Origin: Isoetes taiwanensis
Lineage: Eukaryota > Streptophyta > Lycopodiopsida > Isoetales > Isoetaceae
Length of the DNA: 64,000 nt
Reading direction: 5' to 3'
Assembly (NCBI GenBank): GCA_021234155.1
Contig: JAJEKV010000033.1
Location: 124,001-188,000, forward strand
Positions 35,001 through 45,000 of the stretch are shown here, piece after piece. Both the position numbers and the translations under genes were made by a program. The notes below the pieces were generated by a model, which was given only the letters and a program-made list of their open reading frames with translations, was not told where the DNA came from and did no database searches. Each line of letters opens with the position of its first letter. Position 1 is the stretch's first letter.

Positions 35001-38000
35001 TCTCTGGTTTAGCTATGGACAACGGCAGGTGAAATTTTGGCTCTATATCTAGGTTTAGTATTGTTATTACAACTACAAGTGAACAGCGTATGATGATGAA
35101 ATAGTGTCAATGGGTTTGAGCATTGATAATCATTCTGTATTTTAAATTCATCAAATCTAATGTCACCATATTATCTTGGTAGCAGTCATAAACCTATTGT
35201 TAATGCTCTTGTTCCTAAAGAAAATCACGAAAATGTTAGCTGCTTCTGTACAAGCATTACAACAACGTCTATTTTAGTTTAATTTGCCTTGGCTATCTCA
35301 GGTGCTTCGCGGAGTTTCTTTCGAAGTAAACCCAGGGGGAAGCTTGGCTTTTGTAGGGCCATCAGGCTCAGGGAAATCAACAGTTGTCAAGCTTTTACTC
35401 CGATTGTATGATCCTGAAAAAGGAAATCTAGTTCTCGACGATTACGAGTTGTCATCTATCACACAGGTAGTGATGTTCAGGGATTGTGAAGTTTCCTCTT
35501 TTTAAATTGTATCTATGTATTTTGGTCCTATGCATGCTTGGGTGCACCTATACTATTGACTGTAGGTGGTTGTTTTACCTTGTTTTGTTGTTTTACTCAT
35601 TATCTCTTGACAATCTATTTAATATTGATTTCATATGGCCCGATCTGGATGGTTCTCTATGTATTCTGTTTCCCGCCACATCTGAAAATATTGACATTTA
35701 AAGAAGAAACAAAGAGATTCAAAATATGTATCACAAGGGAACAGGGAGTTCTTTTTTTTTTCTTTTGAGCCCGACGGGATGTAAATTGCAAGAGGTTGTG
35801 TTTGGCCAACTCAATACAAGATGTTTGTCATCTTGTGCAAAGGTAGTTAATGTAGTTGGGAATCATCAATAGGTGAAATGGGAAGCTAATGAGACGACTC
35901 CTGCGATGGCAGTCAAAGCAACAAAATTATAGGAACAAGAGACCCCTAAAAGATTGGATTGTTTGACATAATTCGAAAGTGCCATGCTTGTCTTTTATGG
36001 GTTCTTTCAGCATCATGTCAAATCATTGAGAACCAGGTTTCAGATTGACTCTCTTTTTTCATGAATCAACAAGTGGAAGTGGTCTCTCATTATACTTACT
36101 TGGGGGTGCAATTTAAGGGTCCCGTCTTTAGCATGAAAGATGCAGCATATGACAGACTCACAAAGGGATATGCCTCGCTTGCAATGCTAAAGAAGAAATG
36201 TTTCAAAGCGGATTTTCAGGATGTCCCAGCAAAGCTTCATCTTTTCAATACCTTAGTTAGACCAGCTGCCCTATACGGAGCTTTGATGTGGGGAATGGAC
36301 ATGACAGCCAAAGAATGGGGTCATATAGAAAGACTGCAAATCTATTTTGATTATGAGCAAAGCATCTGTGCCGCATCCAATCATATTGGCAGTTTTCAGC
36401 CACTCCGCTTCAACTGGACGCAGCATTCCAGTTAGTCTCTTTTTTGCACAAAGTGCACCAACTCGGGTCCTCGCAGCAGGGCCAATGCAGGCTTCCATGG
36501 ATTGCTCTCAAGAGATCCAAAGATTTGGCTGAAAAGGGAGTGCAGGAATGTTGGTACGCAAAAGCATCGCAATGGGCTGCCTCTTTAGGATTTGGCTTGG
36601 GAAACCTGCCTCCCTTTCAACATAACATGGCTGCAGCTAATACTGCGGTAAAAACCTAGAGCAAAAAAGAGACTCGAAAAAGATAAGAATCAGCTCATAC
36701 GGCACGATCTGGAAATTTTATACATATCAAAGACATGGTTAACTCCAAGTGATCTTCCTACCAAGATGCAATTTTACAAAGATCACTTTCTTGAGTCCAA
36801 TGAAGATGGGTTCATCCAGCGACCAGGATATTTGAATATTCACCTTGCACATAAAGTGAGACATGCTATCGGTCAGCTCAGAGTCTCATCTCATCAGCTT
36901 GAGATTGAAGCTGGTCGTGCTAGTAGACCCAAGGTGGAGCGCTCGAAGAGGATCTGCAGACTGTGTCACTTGAATGTAATTGAGTCTGAGGAACATTTCA
37001 TCTTCACATGTCCTGTCTATTATGAAATACGGGGCAGATTCCATTGCCTATTTCGGGAACCTACCTTCCTCTCCAAACTGATCGCCTATGAGGACCAGAA
37101 ATGTATAGCTCTTTTCCTTCACTGACTGCATAGAAGAAATTTATTGAAGGAGCAAGCTGGGGGAAGAGTGGGACATGAAAACGATCCTACACAAAGGCTG
37201 ATCACTCTCTTTCTCATTGGAGGTGATAATGATAATAAACGAAAGGCAGGTTCTCTTCCCAAACCATCTCATCCAATCTCAAAAGGAGTAACCATGAAAG
37301 TGTCTAGGAGAAGAAAGAGGACAGTAAAGGAAAAACATAAGCAATCCTTCAAAAGAGAAAACAAGTCTGGCATCACTTATACTTTGGGCCCATGGCCAAG
37401 AAGACAAAAGTTTCTTAACTTCATTGTTTTAGTTTTCTTTTTCCTTTTTTAAGCAATATTTCTAGGTGGCTGCAAATGCGCCCCTAGCTGGACATGATTG
37501 ATGTATATATGGTCTCATAGACCCAAGCGGTCTTTCGTAGACGTTAATATAATCTTTCTTTTTAATTATCCCTATTCATTAAAAGTTATTTTATGCTATA
37601 TTCATCAAGTGTTATGCTGCTAGGTGTCACTTCGTAAAGCCGTAGCAATTGTTCCACAAGATACGGTATGGGCCTATTTCTTGTCATGTGTGCTTGATTT
37701 TTATCGTTGCGCTTTACCTGTATTTTCAGCTTTTGTTCTGTAGGTACTGTTCAATGACACACTGTATAACAATATAGCGTATGGTCGTCCTAGTGCAGGA
37801 AAAGAGGAAGTTATTCAAGCGGCAAAACAAGCGGTAGGTCAAACCTCTCTGCTTCTGTTAGATTTATTTTGAAAGCATGTCCAGTTTGAAGTCTTCATTC
37901 ATTTATCTATTCAGCAAACTAGCGCGGATCGTGGTTTATAAGTTGTGCAATCTGTGCTGTTAAGGTTTCATCCAACGGACCCTGGCCTGGCTTTTCGCCC

Positions 38001-40529
38001 TTCATCTGTTGCACAATTCCTGATTATTGCATGTTGCTCTCTTGGACATGGCAAACATAGAAGGCTTACGTGGATATACACCTAATTTTATCTTTTAAGT
38101 GCACTTTTTAACACATGGAGATTAACCTGAGTTGTCAACACCTAATTCTCTGGCAACACCTCTTGTGTTTTGTGTCCTAGATGACATCATGCTCAAGGAC
38201 TGCTCACAAAATTTCGTGGAAGAAAGGAGATCCTTATAAGGAATGTCATGAAGCCATTCTTATTACAAACTAGGCCAAGGTCACAGATGCAACAGACGTC
38301 CCTCTGCTGGGACAAATAATTATTATCACACCAATTAGGTTAGACTATGGAGCAAAATGGGATTTGACCACTGAGACATTTCACTTTGCTAGTTCTTGTA
38401 GTTGCAGCTTTCCATGTGTAGATTATGCTTGGTGTAGCGAATGCCAGTGTCTGCTTGGTTTTCTAGAAATGCACATTAGTTTTGATTAGCTTTACAAAGT
38501 GGAGGCTGGTGCTGAAACATAGAGTCGTTTAAATCTTTCATATATGTTGGTGGCAAATGTTTTGTCTCTTGTGGTCTACAAGTTTCTAAAAAGTTTAAAT
38601 CTTTCATATATGTTGGTGCAAATGTTTTGCCTCTTGTGGTCTACAAGTTTCTAAAAAGTATTTCCTTACAGCGCTTGCACGATGCAGTATTGCGAATGCC
38701 AGATGGATATAACACCAGGGTTGGCGAACGTGGGCTAAAGGTAGGGTTTTCTTTACACTTAAATCTTGACGATGACAGTATATATTCTGTTTAAAGCTAA
38801 ATCAAAACAAAAGTATGGCGGCATCTTTATTTTTTCAATGCACATAGAACTGACAAATCATCTTGAAGTGTTGTTCATAGCTTGTTCGAACTTTAAACTT
38901 GAAGGCACATTCCAAGGCCAGTCTTTGTGAACAACACTTAAAAGTTTCCCTTCTCCATTGCAAAACAAATATGCCCATCCTTTTTGAGAGAGCTCCTTGA
39001 GGAGTTGCATTCGTAATTGGATTGCTTATGATTGATCTGGATCTGTGCATCCAATGAAAGAGATATAGTATCTCCTATGGCGTAGGTGATTTATCAGATC
39101 GACCCAATAATTTGAATGTAATGTCTGTTTATATGTGTCTTGAATTCCCAAACATTGTAGTCCTCTATAGCATGACTCCTCTACTTGTTGGCGGCCAACC
39201 CATAGTCATGCAGTCATGTTGTTAGATTCTTCTGTCCTTCATACTTGAGTCTCAACTAATTGGTCTTGGTTTTGCAGCTTAGTGGAGGAGAAAAGCAACG
39301 TGTTGCCATTGCAAGAGCGTTCTTGAAAGTATGGACCCTTTCCTGCGAGATGGATCTGCCACATAAATTGGTCACTTGAATTGTCTTATCTTATGCACAT
39401 TGTTTATTTGTAAAAAGAGTCTAAATTCAAGATGCCTCTTATGCTCCATTTTGCACCTTAGATGTTTCTAACCTGTGACTGTTTATCTCACATTGACAGG
39501 CCCCGAGGTTGTTGATATGTGACGAGGCTACCAGTGCTTTGGATTCCGCAACTGAGGTATTTTTCAAGCTATATTTTGGACAACTTAGAAGTCAAGCACA
39601 TGATAAAGTAAAATTGCGTGCAGGCTGCAATATTGGGATCCTTGAAGGACTTGCTGCAGGTCGCACTTGCATTTTTGTTGCTCATCGGTTGTCTACTATA
39701 ATGCATTGCGATCAAATACTGGTGCGTCATTTTGTCCCAAACTTTGACAATCTTTCTGGTTATTGACATCATCACCTTGGATACATGTGACGGTTATGTT
39801 AGCCATTCCATGGATTCAAGTGTCCACTGATCCAGTGCTCACATATTCTAGTATCTCTTGTTATCTCATGTAACCTGACCCATTAAAAGCCACCACTTCA
39901 TTTGCTTCAAAGTGAGACTAAGCAAATAATTATTTTCATTGCATAACCCTGTTCAGTGCTTAAGAGAAGAATGATATAGGGAAGATGGCAACCCAAAACA
40001 ATGCCAGCAATGCAGGAAAAGAGAGAGTTTATACATGTTTTCCAGTTTTTCTGTGCTACCGAAGCGAACCTTAAGCTTCTGAGAGAATACTTGTTTAGAC
40101 GCTTATTGACGCGGTGAATTTTACTTGCTGTGCAAATATGGTTTAAAAATCATTTCCTTGCTTTTCTTTCAGTTTCGTTGCCATAACAATGTATGCAACA
40201 TGCTGGATCCCAATTGATGATTAAAATTTGGTTTATGAGATGGTTATATGGCCATGATAATATGGCTATGCTTTTTAAAACATAGATTTTTTTCATGACT
40301 CCCATTAATTCTTCCGACAGATACAGCATATGTTGAAAATTACATAATTGATATTTGAAGAATTTGGATGTCTGATTGATCTTTTGTTGTGTGAGCACGT
40401 CAGGTTTTGGATGCTGGCAGGGTTGTGGAGAGGGGTACTCACGTTGAACTTTTAAAGAGAGAAGGCATGTACGCAACCATGTGGTCGCTTCAAGAAGCGG
40501 AGAATGGAAGAACTACACTGCCCCTTTAA
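26040..40529 (+). CDS. Mitochondrial ATM/ABCB7-type half ABC transporter, 18 exons, one frame break
   Basis: Exons: 26040-26288, 26354-26443, 26516-26647, 27755-27956, 28313-28473, 29153-29224, 33940-34005, 34479-34652, 34761-34831, 34926-35028, 35302-35466, 37624-37665, 37744-37833, 38672-38740, 39278-39328, 39500-39556, 39624-39721, 40404-40529 (TAA). All introns are GT-AG. The protein would be about 672 residues, usual for ATM proteins, which export a glutathione-linked sulphur compound from the mitochondrial matrix for cytosolic Fe-S assembly. Order: transit-like leader, one six-helix membrane domain (residues about 85-400, with NELR, DR..R and NYETV as in ATM), one nucleotide-binding domain. 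26040 is the only in-frame ATG after an upstream stop (25968). Exon 17 lacks one base (near 39652), so the spliced frame stops at 39699. It is either a pseudogene, an assembly indel, or rescued by intron retention. Confidence 0.85.
27030..27740 (+). mobile_element. LINE 3' fragment in ABC intron 3
   Basis: From about 27030 the sequence follows the LINE at 36.7-37.6 kb: AAGATGCAATTTTACAAAG, GGATATTT/GGGTATTTAATTATTCAC, GCACA.AAAGTGAGACATG, then SKRICRLC (zinc tail), GAGTCTGAGGA, and the end TCATAGATCCAAGCGATCTTTC...AATATAATATTTCTTT. Frames shift several times, so it is an old copy. Its last recognisable base is only about 15 bp before the exon 4 acceptor at 27754. Confidence 0.75.
29680..30420 (-). 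mobile_element. Copia-type gag fragment in ABC intron 6
   Basis: On the minus strand [16 protein letters not shown] is followed, after frame changes, by [20 protein letters not shown]. The last part is a complete CX2CX4HX4C zinc knuckle ([14 protein letters not shown], about 29845-29890). An upstream block with [19 protein letters not shown] fits copia gag. Stops and shifts show decay. A primer-binding-site-like motif at 30812-30828 lies on the gag side expected for a minus-strand element. Confidence 0.65.
30812..30828 (-). other. Primer-binding-site-like motif (initiator Met tRNA type)
   Basis: The minus strand reads TGGTGTCAGACCACAGC, close to the TGGTATCAGAGC site complementary to initiator methionine tRNA that most plant copia elements use. 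It precedes the gag fragment by about 400 bp in the right direction. It is a single short match with substitutions. Confidence 0.4.
30960..31840 (-). mobile_element. Copia pol fragment: integrase C-terminus, linker, start of RT, deleted
   Basis: Minus strand: [16 protein letters not shown] and SRNARFVE (integrase C-terminal FLGY...KGY motif) at about 31750-31640. A Ser/Pro-rich linker follows, with a 151-codon frame (31099-31554) ending in [16 protein letters not shown], then WVKAMSE. The next readable part is [21 protein letters not shown] at about 31040. The RT region between WVKAM and YGLKQAPR is missing about 90 residues, so there is an internal deletion. Confidence 0.65.
31860..32038 (-). 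repeat. Start of a copia 3' LTR with polypurine tract
   Basis: On the minus strand the purine run AGAAGGAG is followed directly by TGTTAGATAATGTGAAAC (starting at 32038), the standard junction of polypurine tract and 3' LTR in copia elements. It lies about 100 bp after the RNase H stop at 32142. The LTR is readable to about 31860, where integrase sequence of another block begins, so it is truncated. Confidence 0.6.
32142..33299 (-). CDS. Copia reverse transcriptase (second half) and RNase H
   Basis: The 385-codon frame is open and the best-kept transposon ORF in the window. The first 80 residues are not RT-like and hold [15 protein letters not shown]. From [15 protein letters not shown] the RT catalytic YVDD box is intact, followed by [28 protein letters not shown] and [14 protein letters not shown]. 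RNase H follows: [41 protein letters not shown] and VADGFTKPL, so the acidic catalytic residues are present. The stop is followed by the 3' LTR. The RT fingers, integrase and gag are missing upstream. It sits antisense in ABC intron 6. Confidence 0.85.
   Translation of the reverse strand: MSFIEHLHMILRSYHHPSANWNSQRRRFKITNRRKSVDVVKSSQKEIICLQCNTSRKCQSLSIVILYVDDLIIMGDAELLIEQLKINLVKHFQMTDLGLMHYCLGIEIWQQTGGIFLSQKKYIKDLLQQFNMQNCRSVASPFEPGLKLDLNLDEIECNNTLYRSLVGALIYLTVSRPDIAFAAALLSRFMATPRKSHWLAAKRVLAYLKGTLDEGIFYDKSSDSRLQIYTDADYANCLDSRKSTTGMVTQVGPNVITWLSKKQSTVSKSTTEAEIKTLSTGVQEMLWINTLFADLHVPLSQVTLYCDNRSAIELTKDYRFHPKTKHLDVLLCFVREQVLGTCSLTHCSSDNQVADGFTKPLVGQKFIRFKKALGMMKSQLKGENA
36030..37570 (+). mobile_element. 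LINE, 5'-truncated, in ABC intron 11
   Basis: Frame 36061-36435 reads [35 protein letters not shown] and WGHIERLQ, the region after the RT core. A shift leads to 36444-36659 ([17 protein letters not shown]), another to 36766-37125 ([51 protein letters not shown] and [17 protein letters not shown]), a CCHC zinc-binding tail, and last 37144-37452 (basic, Lys-rich). The 3' end reads CTCATAGACCCAAGCGGTCTTTCGTAGACGTTAATATAATC. The domain order is that of fern-type LINE ORF2 proteins as I recall them. It is on the sense strand of the ABC gene. Confidence 0.8.
38527..38658 (+). repeat. 66-bp tandem duplication in ABC intron 13
   Basis: GTTTAAATCTTTCATATATG...CTACAAGTTTCTAAAAA occurs twice at 38527 and 38593, with a one-base gap and one substitution between copies. 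It ends 13 bp before the exon 14 acceptor, so the second copy brings its own pyrimidine-poor sequence close to the splice site. Confidence 0.85.
39557..39623 (+). other. ABC intron 16, open in frame; retention would restore the gene's frame
   Basis: This GT-AG intron is only 67 nt and has no stop in the exon 16 frame. Read through, it continues in frame into exon 17 in the register that encodes [16 protein letters not shown] and reaches the normal stop. Spliced, the frame is right for the first ten codons of exon 17 ([10 protein letters not shown]) but breaks at the missing base. Confidence 0.7.
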
Positions 40530-41039
40530 CGTTTTACATTCTTCAATCATAGTTTTGAGTCCCCTAAAAGCAAAGATACTCAAATGATTCTATGTAACAA
40601 AATGAAAGTTTGTATAAAATTGATTTTCCTTTTGCATCCTCGTTCAGATTGGAGCTTTATTTGAGCTTGATCATGTCTTCAACCATGCTGGATCTGGACT
40701 GCAAGTGTCTGTTTCTTCATAAAGCCGTTAAATCCGTCATATTCTTATGTCAAATGGTGAAATCGTCTGTTCTGAACGATAAAAATGAAGAGATTCCAAG
40801 CACTGTTTCATAGCAGATTCATCACCGCTGTTGCATTGAAACTGCGTTCAAATGATACCTACCATTTGGATTACAATATTTAAAAATGACAAACTAAAAT
40901 TGATAAAATGGTAAATCTTAAATGTCAAAACGTAAAAATTGAGTGGGGCATTTTCTGCCCCATCTGCCAATGTATGTGAACCACGTGGCAGGGATTCTTT
41001 TTCGAATCAACGATTTTTAAAGTTCATTTTGTTAAGAAT

Positions 41040-41568
41040 CACTTCGGATAAGATTGTAGGCACCTCGAAGATCAATCTTCGTAAAATAGCGCGCACCTTG
41101 GAGTTGCTCCAACAACTCTGGGATTAGAGGAAGTGGATACAGATTTGGCATTGTAATTTTATTGAGTCCATGATAATCAACGACCAGACGCAGCGAATCA
41201 TCTTTCTTTTTAACGAAGCAGATAGGTGCTCCAGCAAGGGACTAAGAATGTCGAATGGAACCAGTGGCTAGATTCTCTTCAATATAATTCCGCAAAACCT
41301 TCAACTCAGCGGGAAATTGACCATATATCGGACCATATGGTGGCATTGTGTCAGGCTGCAAATCAATAGGACAATCGTATGGATGATGCTCTGGAAGGTT
41401 GCTGGCTTTGACTTTGTCAAAAACATCAGAGAAGTCGCCATGTTTCTCTGGGAGCATTGGGGCAGACTTCACCGGTGCAGAGCTAGCCGGCGGATCAACT
41501 TGGATTGCAAATATTGAACTTGGATTTTGCCTTCCAGATTTAATAAAGTCATGAAGTGAAATCTTCAA
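41040..41568 (-). pseudogene. Gypsy (Ty3-type) reverse transcriptase N-terminal fragment
   Basis: Minus strand: FSDVFDKVKASNLPEHHPYD, then LQPDTMPPYGPIYGQFPAEL and LRNYIEENLATGSIRHS, a stop, [37 protein letters not shown] and [15 protein letters not shown]. This is the start of the Ty3/gypsy RT (DYRGLN...N.YPLP and KIDLR.AY motifs). The match ends at about 41040, before the YVDD box, so it is truncated. The upstream part (41579-41818) has an Ala/Pro/Val repeat linker (VPAPAPVPAPA). It lies 0.5 kb after the ABC stop codon on the opposite strand. Confidence 0.75.
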
Positions 41569-42029
41569 GATACGAAACTTAGGGCATGAGGAAGCTAAGC
41601 AGGAGCAGGAACAGGAGCAGGAGCAGGAACTTGAGCAAGAACTGGAGCTGGGACATCATCGAGAGCATGGTCAGAATCTGGGGCATGAATTGAAGCGCGT
41701 AGACGAGTCGAATCGAGAATATGGCGTGGTGTGTTTTTATTAAGGTACTCAATTTTTTATGTGGGCGACGCTTGTCTTTGGTGGTCTTTGGACCCGGCAA
41801 GTGAAATTTTTTCGTCATAGCACTTCACCCGCCATTTCCTCACGGGCAAATTCGTTGGTCGATCCAAGCCCGTGAAATTGCCACTTCCGAGAACTGCGGC
41901 GGGTTGTTGATCCGCGTCTTCCGGTGCGAGGTGATGACGCCATGTTCGGCAAGCAATTTGAAAGTAAATTTGGCGGTTTTGAAGTTCTTCAGAGTATAAA
42001 TACCATGAATTTCTTTGCTGCTAGATTTC

Positions 42030-45000
42030 TCCAATTCTGTCTATGGCGGAATGGAGAGAAGCTTTTCGTGCATCTGTGTGCAAGAATCAAGTTAATTTTG
42101 ATGTTGCAAAACTGCTATCTAGCCTCAAGTTTTCCCGGTCGACCAAATTTTTTTGGCAGTTGTTCCCGAATTGCTGATGCAATTTGTCAGCAATCCGCAA
42201 GTGCAGATTCAAGAACAGAGCCAACAAGTTTCAGGCCGAATGCAAGCGAATTTGTGCTAGAGGGAAACCATGGTAATTGAGGATCATGATGCATTTCATT
42301 TTCATGTATGCTGAAATGCATATTAATCTATGAGTTTGCTTTGAACTGAAAGAAGCTGGACAAGATCAGTTACATATGGCTACATCAATTCCTATAGATT
42401 CGTGGTAATTTTGAACTTACATATTTGTTGTTGATTTCTTTCCTTATTTGTTGATGTTTGCTTTAATTCTAGAAAATGTTTACCGGTCACAATCCCTAAC
42501 CTTATGGAGACAATGAAGAGTCTGCATTTCATGAAGATTTGCAACCTTCTTACCATGAAGGTGATTTCCAAGAGTCTGAAGGGTGGCGCCAACAGGGAAC
42601 TCAAGATGTCCAAAGTGAAGAAGGTGTGCAACCTTCTTTAAGTCGATTTCAAGGAATTGGATTCCTTGAATTTACTTTGAACTTTTCTTTTGCTAATCTT
42701 AGTTGTCTTTCTTGTTATGAAGGGTGTCACCAAGATAATACACAAGGAACCCAATGTCATGATCAACCTCATTTTCAAGGTAAGCAAGGTTTGCATGATT
42801 TTGAAGGTTTCTTTGACTTTTTTCACTTCGATTCTTTTTTTTAAAGCGAGATTGTCATGCTTTTTAGAAGGTATAGAGCTGAGTTAAGGAGAAAAGAGAG
42901 AGAGCTTAAGAGGGAAAGGGAAATTGCAGCAGATGAAGAAGCATTGCTCCAAAAGGTGATCTAAGCACATGGAAGAAGAGAATGCTATAAAAAAGGTTGC
43001 AAAAGTGAAGGTGAAAAAGGTTCTTGGTAATGCAAGTTGTAGGGATAGGAAAGAGATAATTAAGTCTGCTGCAAAGTGGCTACCTCGAACTTGTTGTTCC
43101 TAACTCCAAGGATGAATCAGAATGAAGAAAATTGTGGAGAATTTAAAGAACTCTTTTGCGTATCATAAGAATGAGAAGAAAATGATATTAAGAGGGCAAG
43201 AAATGCTGCCATGGTTTATCTTTATCAATACCAATATTAACAAATCAGCTTTCTCGAAACTCTATGCCCGAATGAAAGATTGTCACAAGCTACTTTGTAA
43301 GAAGAAGAGTAGATGCTGAATTTGGTGAGGGTCCATGGTCCATGTTCAAAAATAAGATTAGATGTGACAAACTCTCTTATGACGAGAGAAAACTAGTGGT
43401 GGATTTTTGGAGACACAATACAAGAGTTTCCCCATGTAAGAAACATGTCATCAAGATAAAAGCAACTTCCTCGAAAGAAGATATTGCATGCACTACACTT
43501 TCTTGAAGAGACACAGGTAATTTTAAAGCAATTTGTTTTCAAATTGTTAAGGTTTAAGATTTTCAACTTAAGGTTGTTGATATGTTGTTGTTGTTTAGCG
43601 CAAAGTTTTCTTCCAACGATTTGAAAGGCAATATCCATACTTTCAAATATCATTTACAAAGATTCCATGCTCTAAAGCCTCCATATGTCAGGAAGGTAAA
43701 AGATAGAGAGACTTGCTGCTGTATCTACCATTTGAGAGTTGACTTTGTGAGACAGGCCATAAACAAAGTAAGATTAGATCAGGACCTCCATGGTCCAAAT
43801 TGCACATGCAATTGTGATGTATGTGGTATAGGACCAACCTCGCAATGCATCTAAAGCTACATATGCTTCAACCTCCGAGCTTTGGAGATCTTTGGTATGT
43901 CCCTAAGGATGAATCGGAAGAGTGGCATCAATATAATTGTCTGCTGCTTAAATGCAAGGCTTGTGGAAAAACAAAGTGCCAACTTGTCCAAAAAAGAAAG
44001 AGATTACAAGTTGAACCATCAAGTAGATTGGAAGACATTTGATAAGGTAATTCAAATTGTTATTCTTAAATGAGATATTCTTTTCAGCTCAAACTCTTCT
44101 TTTGAACATAACAGTTTATGAGGAGGACAAGGTAACATTCTCGCTTTCTAATGATGAAATAATGTTAATAGAGTTTGGTATTGCCAATTGCCATTCTTAT
44201 AGCAATAGTTAAAATGGGACAGAGCATAGTTGAAGAGCATCTTAATAAGGTTCTTTGAGAAGGAAAAGCTTGTTAAGAAGAAAGGAGTCTTGAGAAGACC
44301 CAGGGGGAAGAACAAAGTCTTGGTCGAAGAAAGGTGGTGCCGGCAAGACTACTCGCCGAGAATTCGTGACGTAGAAAGGTGGTCTTTGGGTAAGATCATT
44401 GATGAGAATTCAGGTCGAAAAGAAGATCCAAGGCTAAGAAGAAAGGTATTACAAGTAACTTGAAATGTTAAATCCAAAAAGGTGGTACCGGGATATATGT
44501 TTTTGCTTCTTTTGTAGGAAGCTCCCAAACCAATCAACAAGCTTGTTTACAAGATCGACACCGATGAGCGAGTTGTTCCAATTTGCTGATACCTTCCTCA
44601 TTCCATTCATCCCTCATAATTATGAAGCCGATGGCAAGCAAAAAATCAGTTTAGGGAGTGTTTGGCAGCTTTTCAAAAGGACACTCTAGTTTCAATTGAT
44701 TGACTTTGCAGAGAACTACACCTTCAAAATCCAACAAGAAATACAAAGCTTGCATTGGAGGAATGACCAATGCACCATTTTGGTGCACATCACATATAGG
44801 CATGCTCCACCTTCTACGTAACGTAATAGAAAGATCATTAAGGAAACACATTTTACATAAGTGATGATAGAGAACATGATGTACTCTTCGCTCAACATTG
44901 TTTGCAAAAACATGTAGTTTTCCTTGCTGACAAGGGTGTCCATTACAAGAATCATGTCATGTGGTCGATGGATGTTCCCATCAATTTAAAAGAGCAAGGA

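Larger units (their letters stand above)
34926..40529 (+). other. ABC gene: exons 10-18, nucleotide-binding domain
   Basis: Walker [10 protein letters not shown] is at 35356-35382 (residues 459-467). The Q-loop VPQDT closes exon 12. The signature LSGGEKQR opens exon 15 (39278-39301). Walker B LLICDE with the D-loop SALD is in exon 16 (39509-39544). The H-loop VAHRLST starts at 39677 in exon 17. The end [17 protein letters not shown] is typical of half transporters. All catalytic residues are present; only the reading frame between exons 16 and 17 is faulty. Confidence 0.85.

Noticed and set aside
41579-41818. Leu/Phe-rich 79-codon minus frame ending in LLLLLFLLLL
   Set aside because: It is the wrong frame of the Ala/Pro-rich linker (VPAPAPVPAPA) before the gypsy RT, not a membrane protein.
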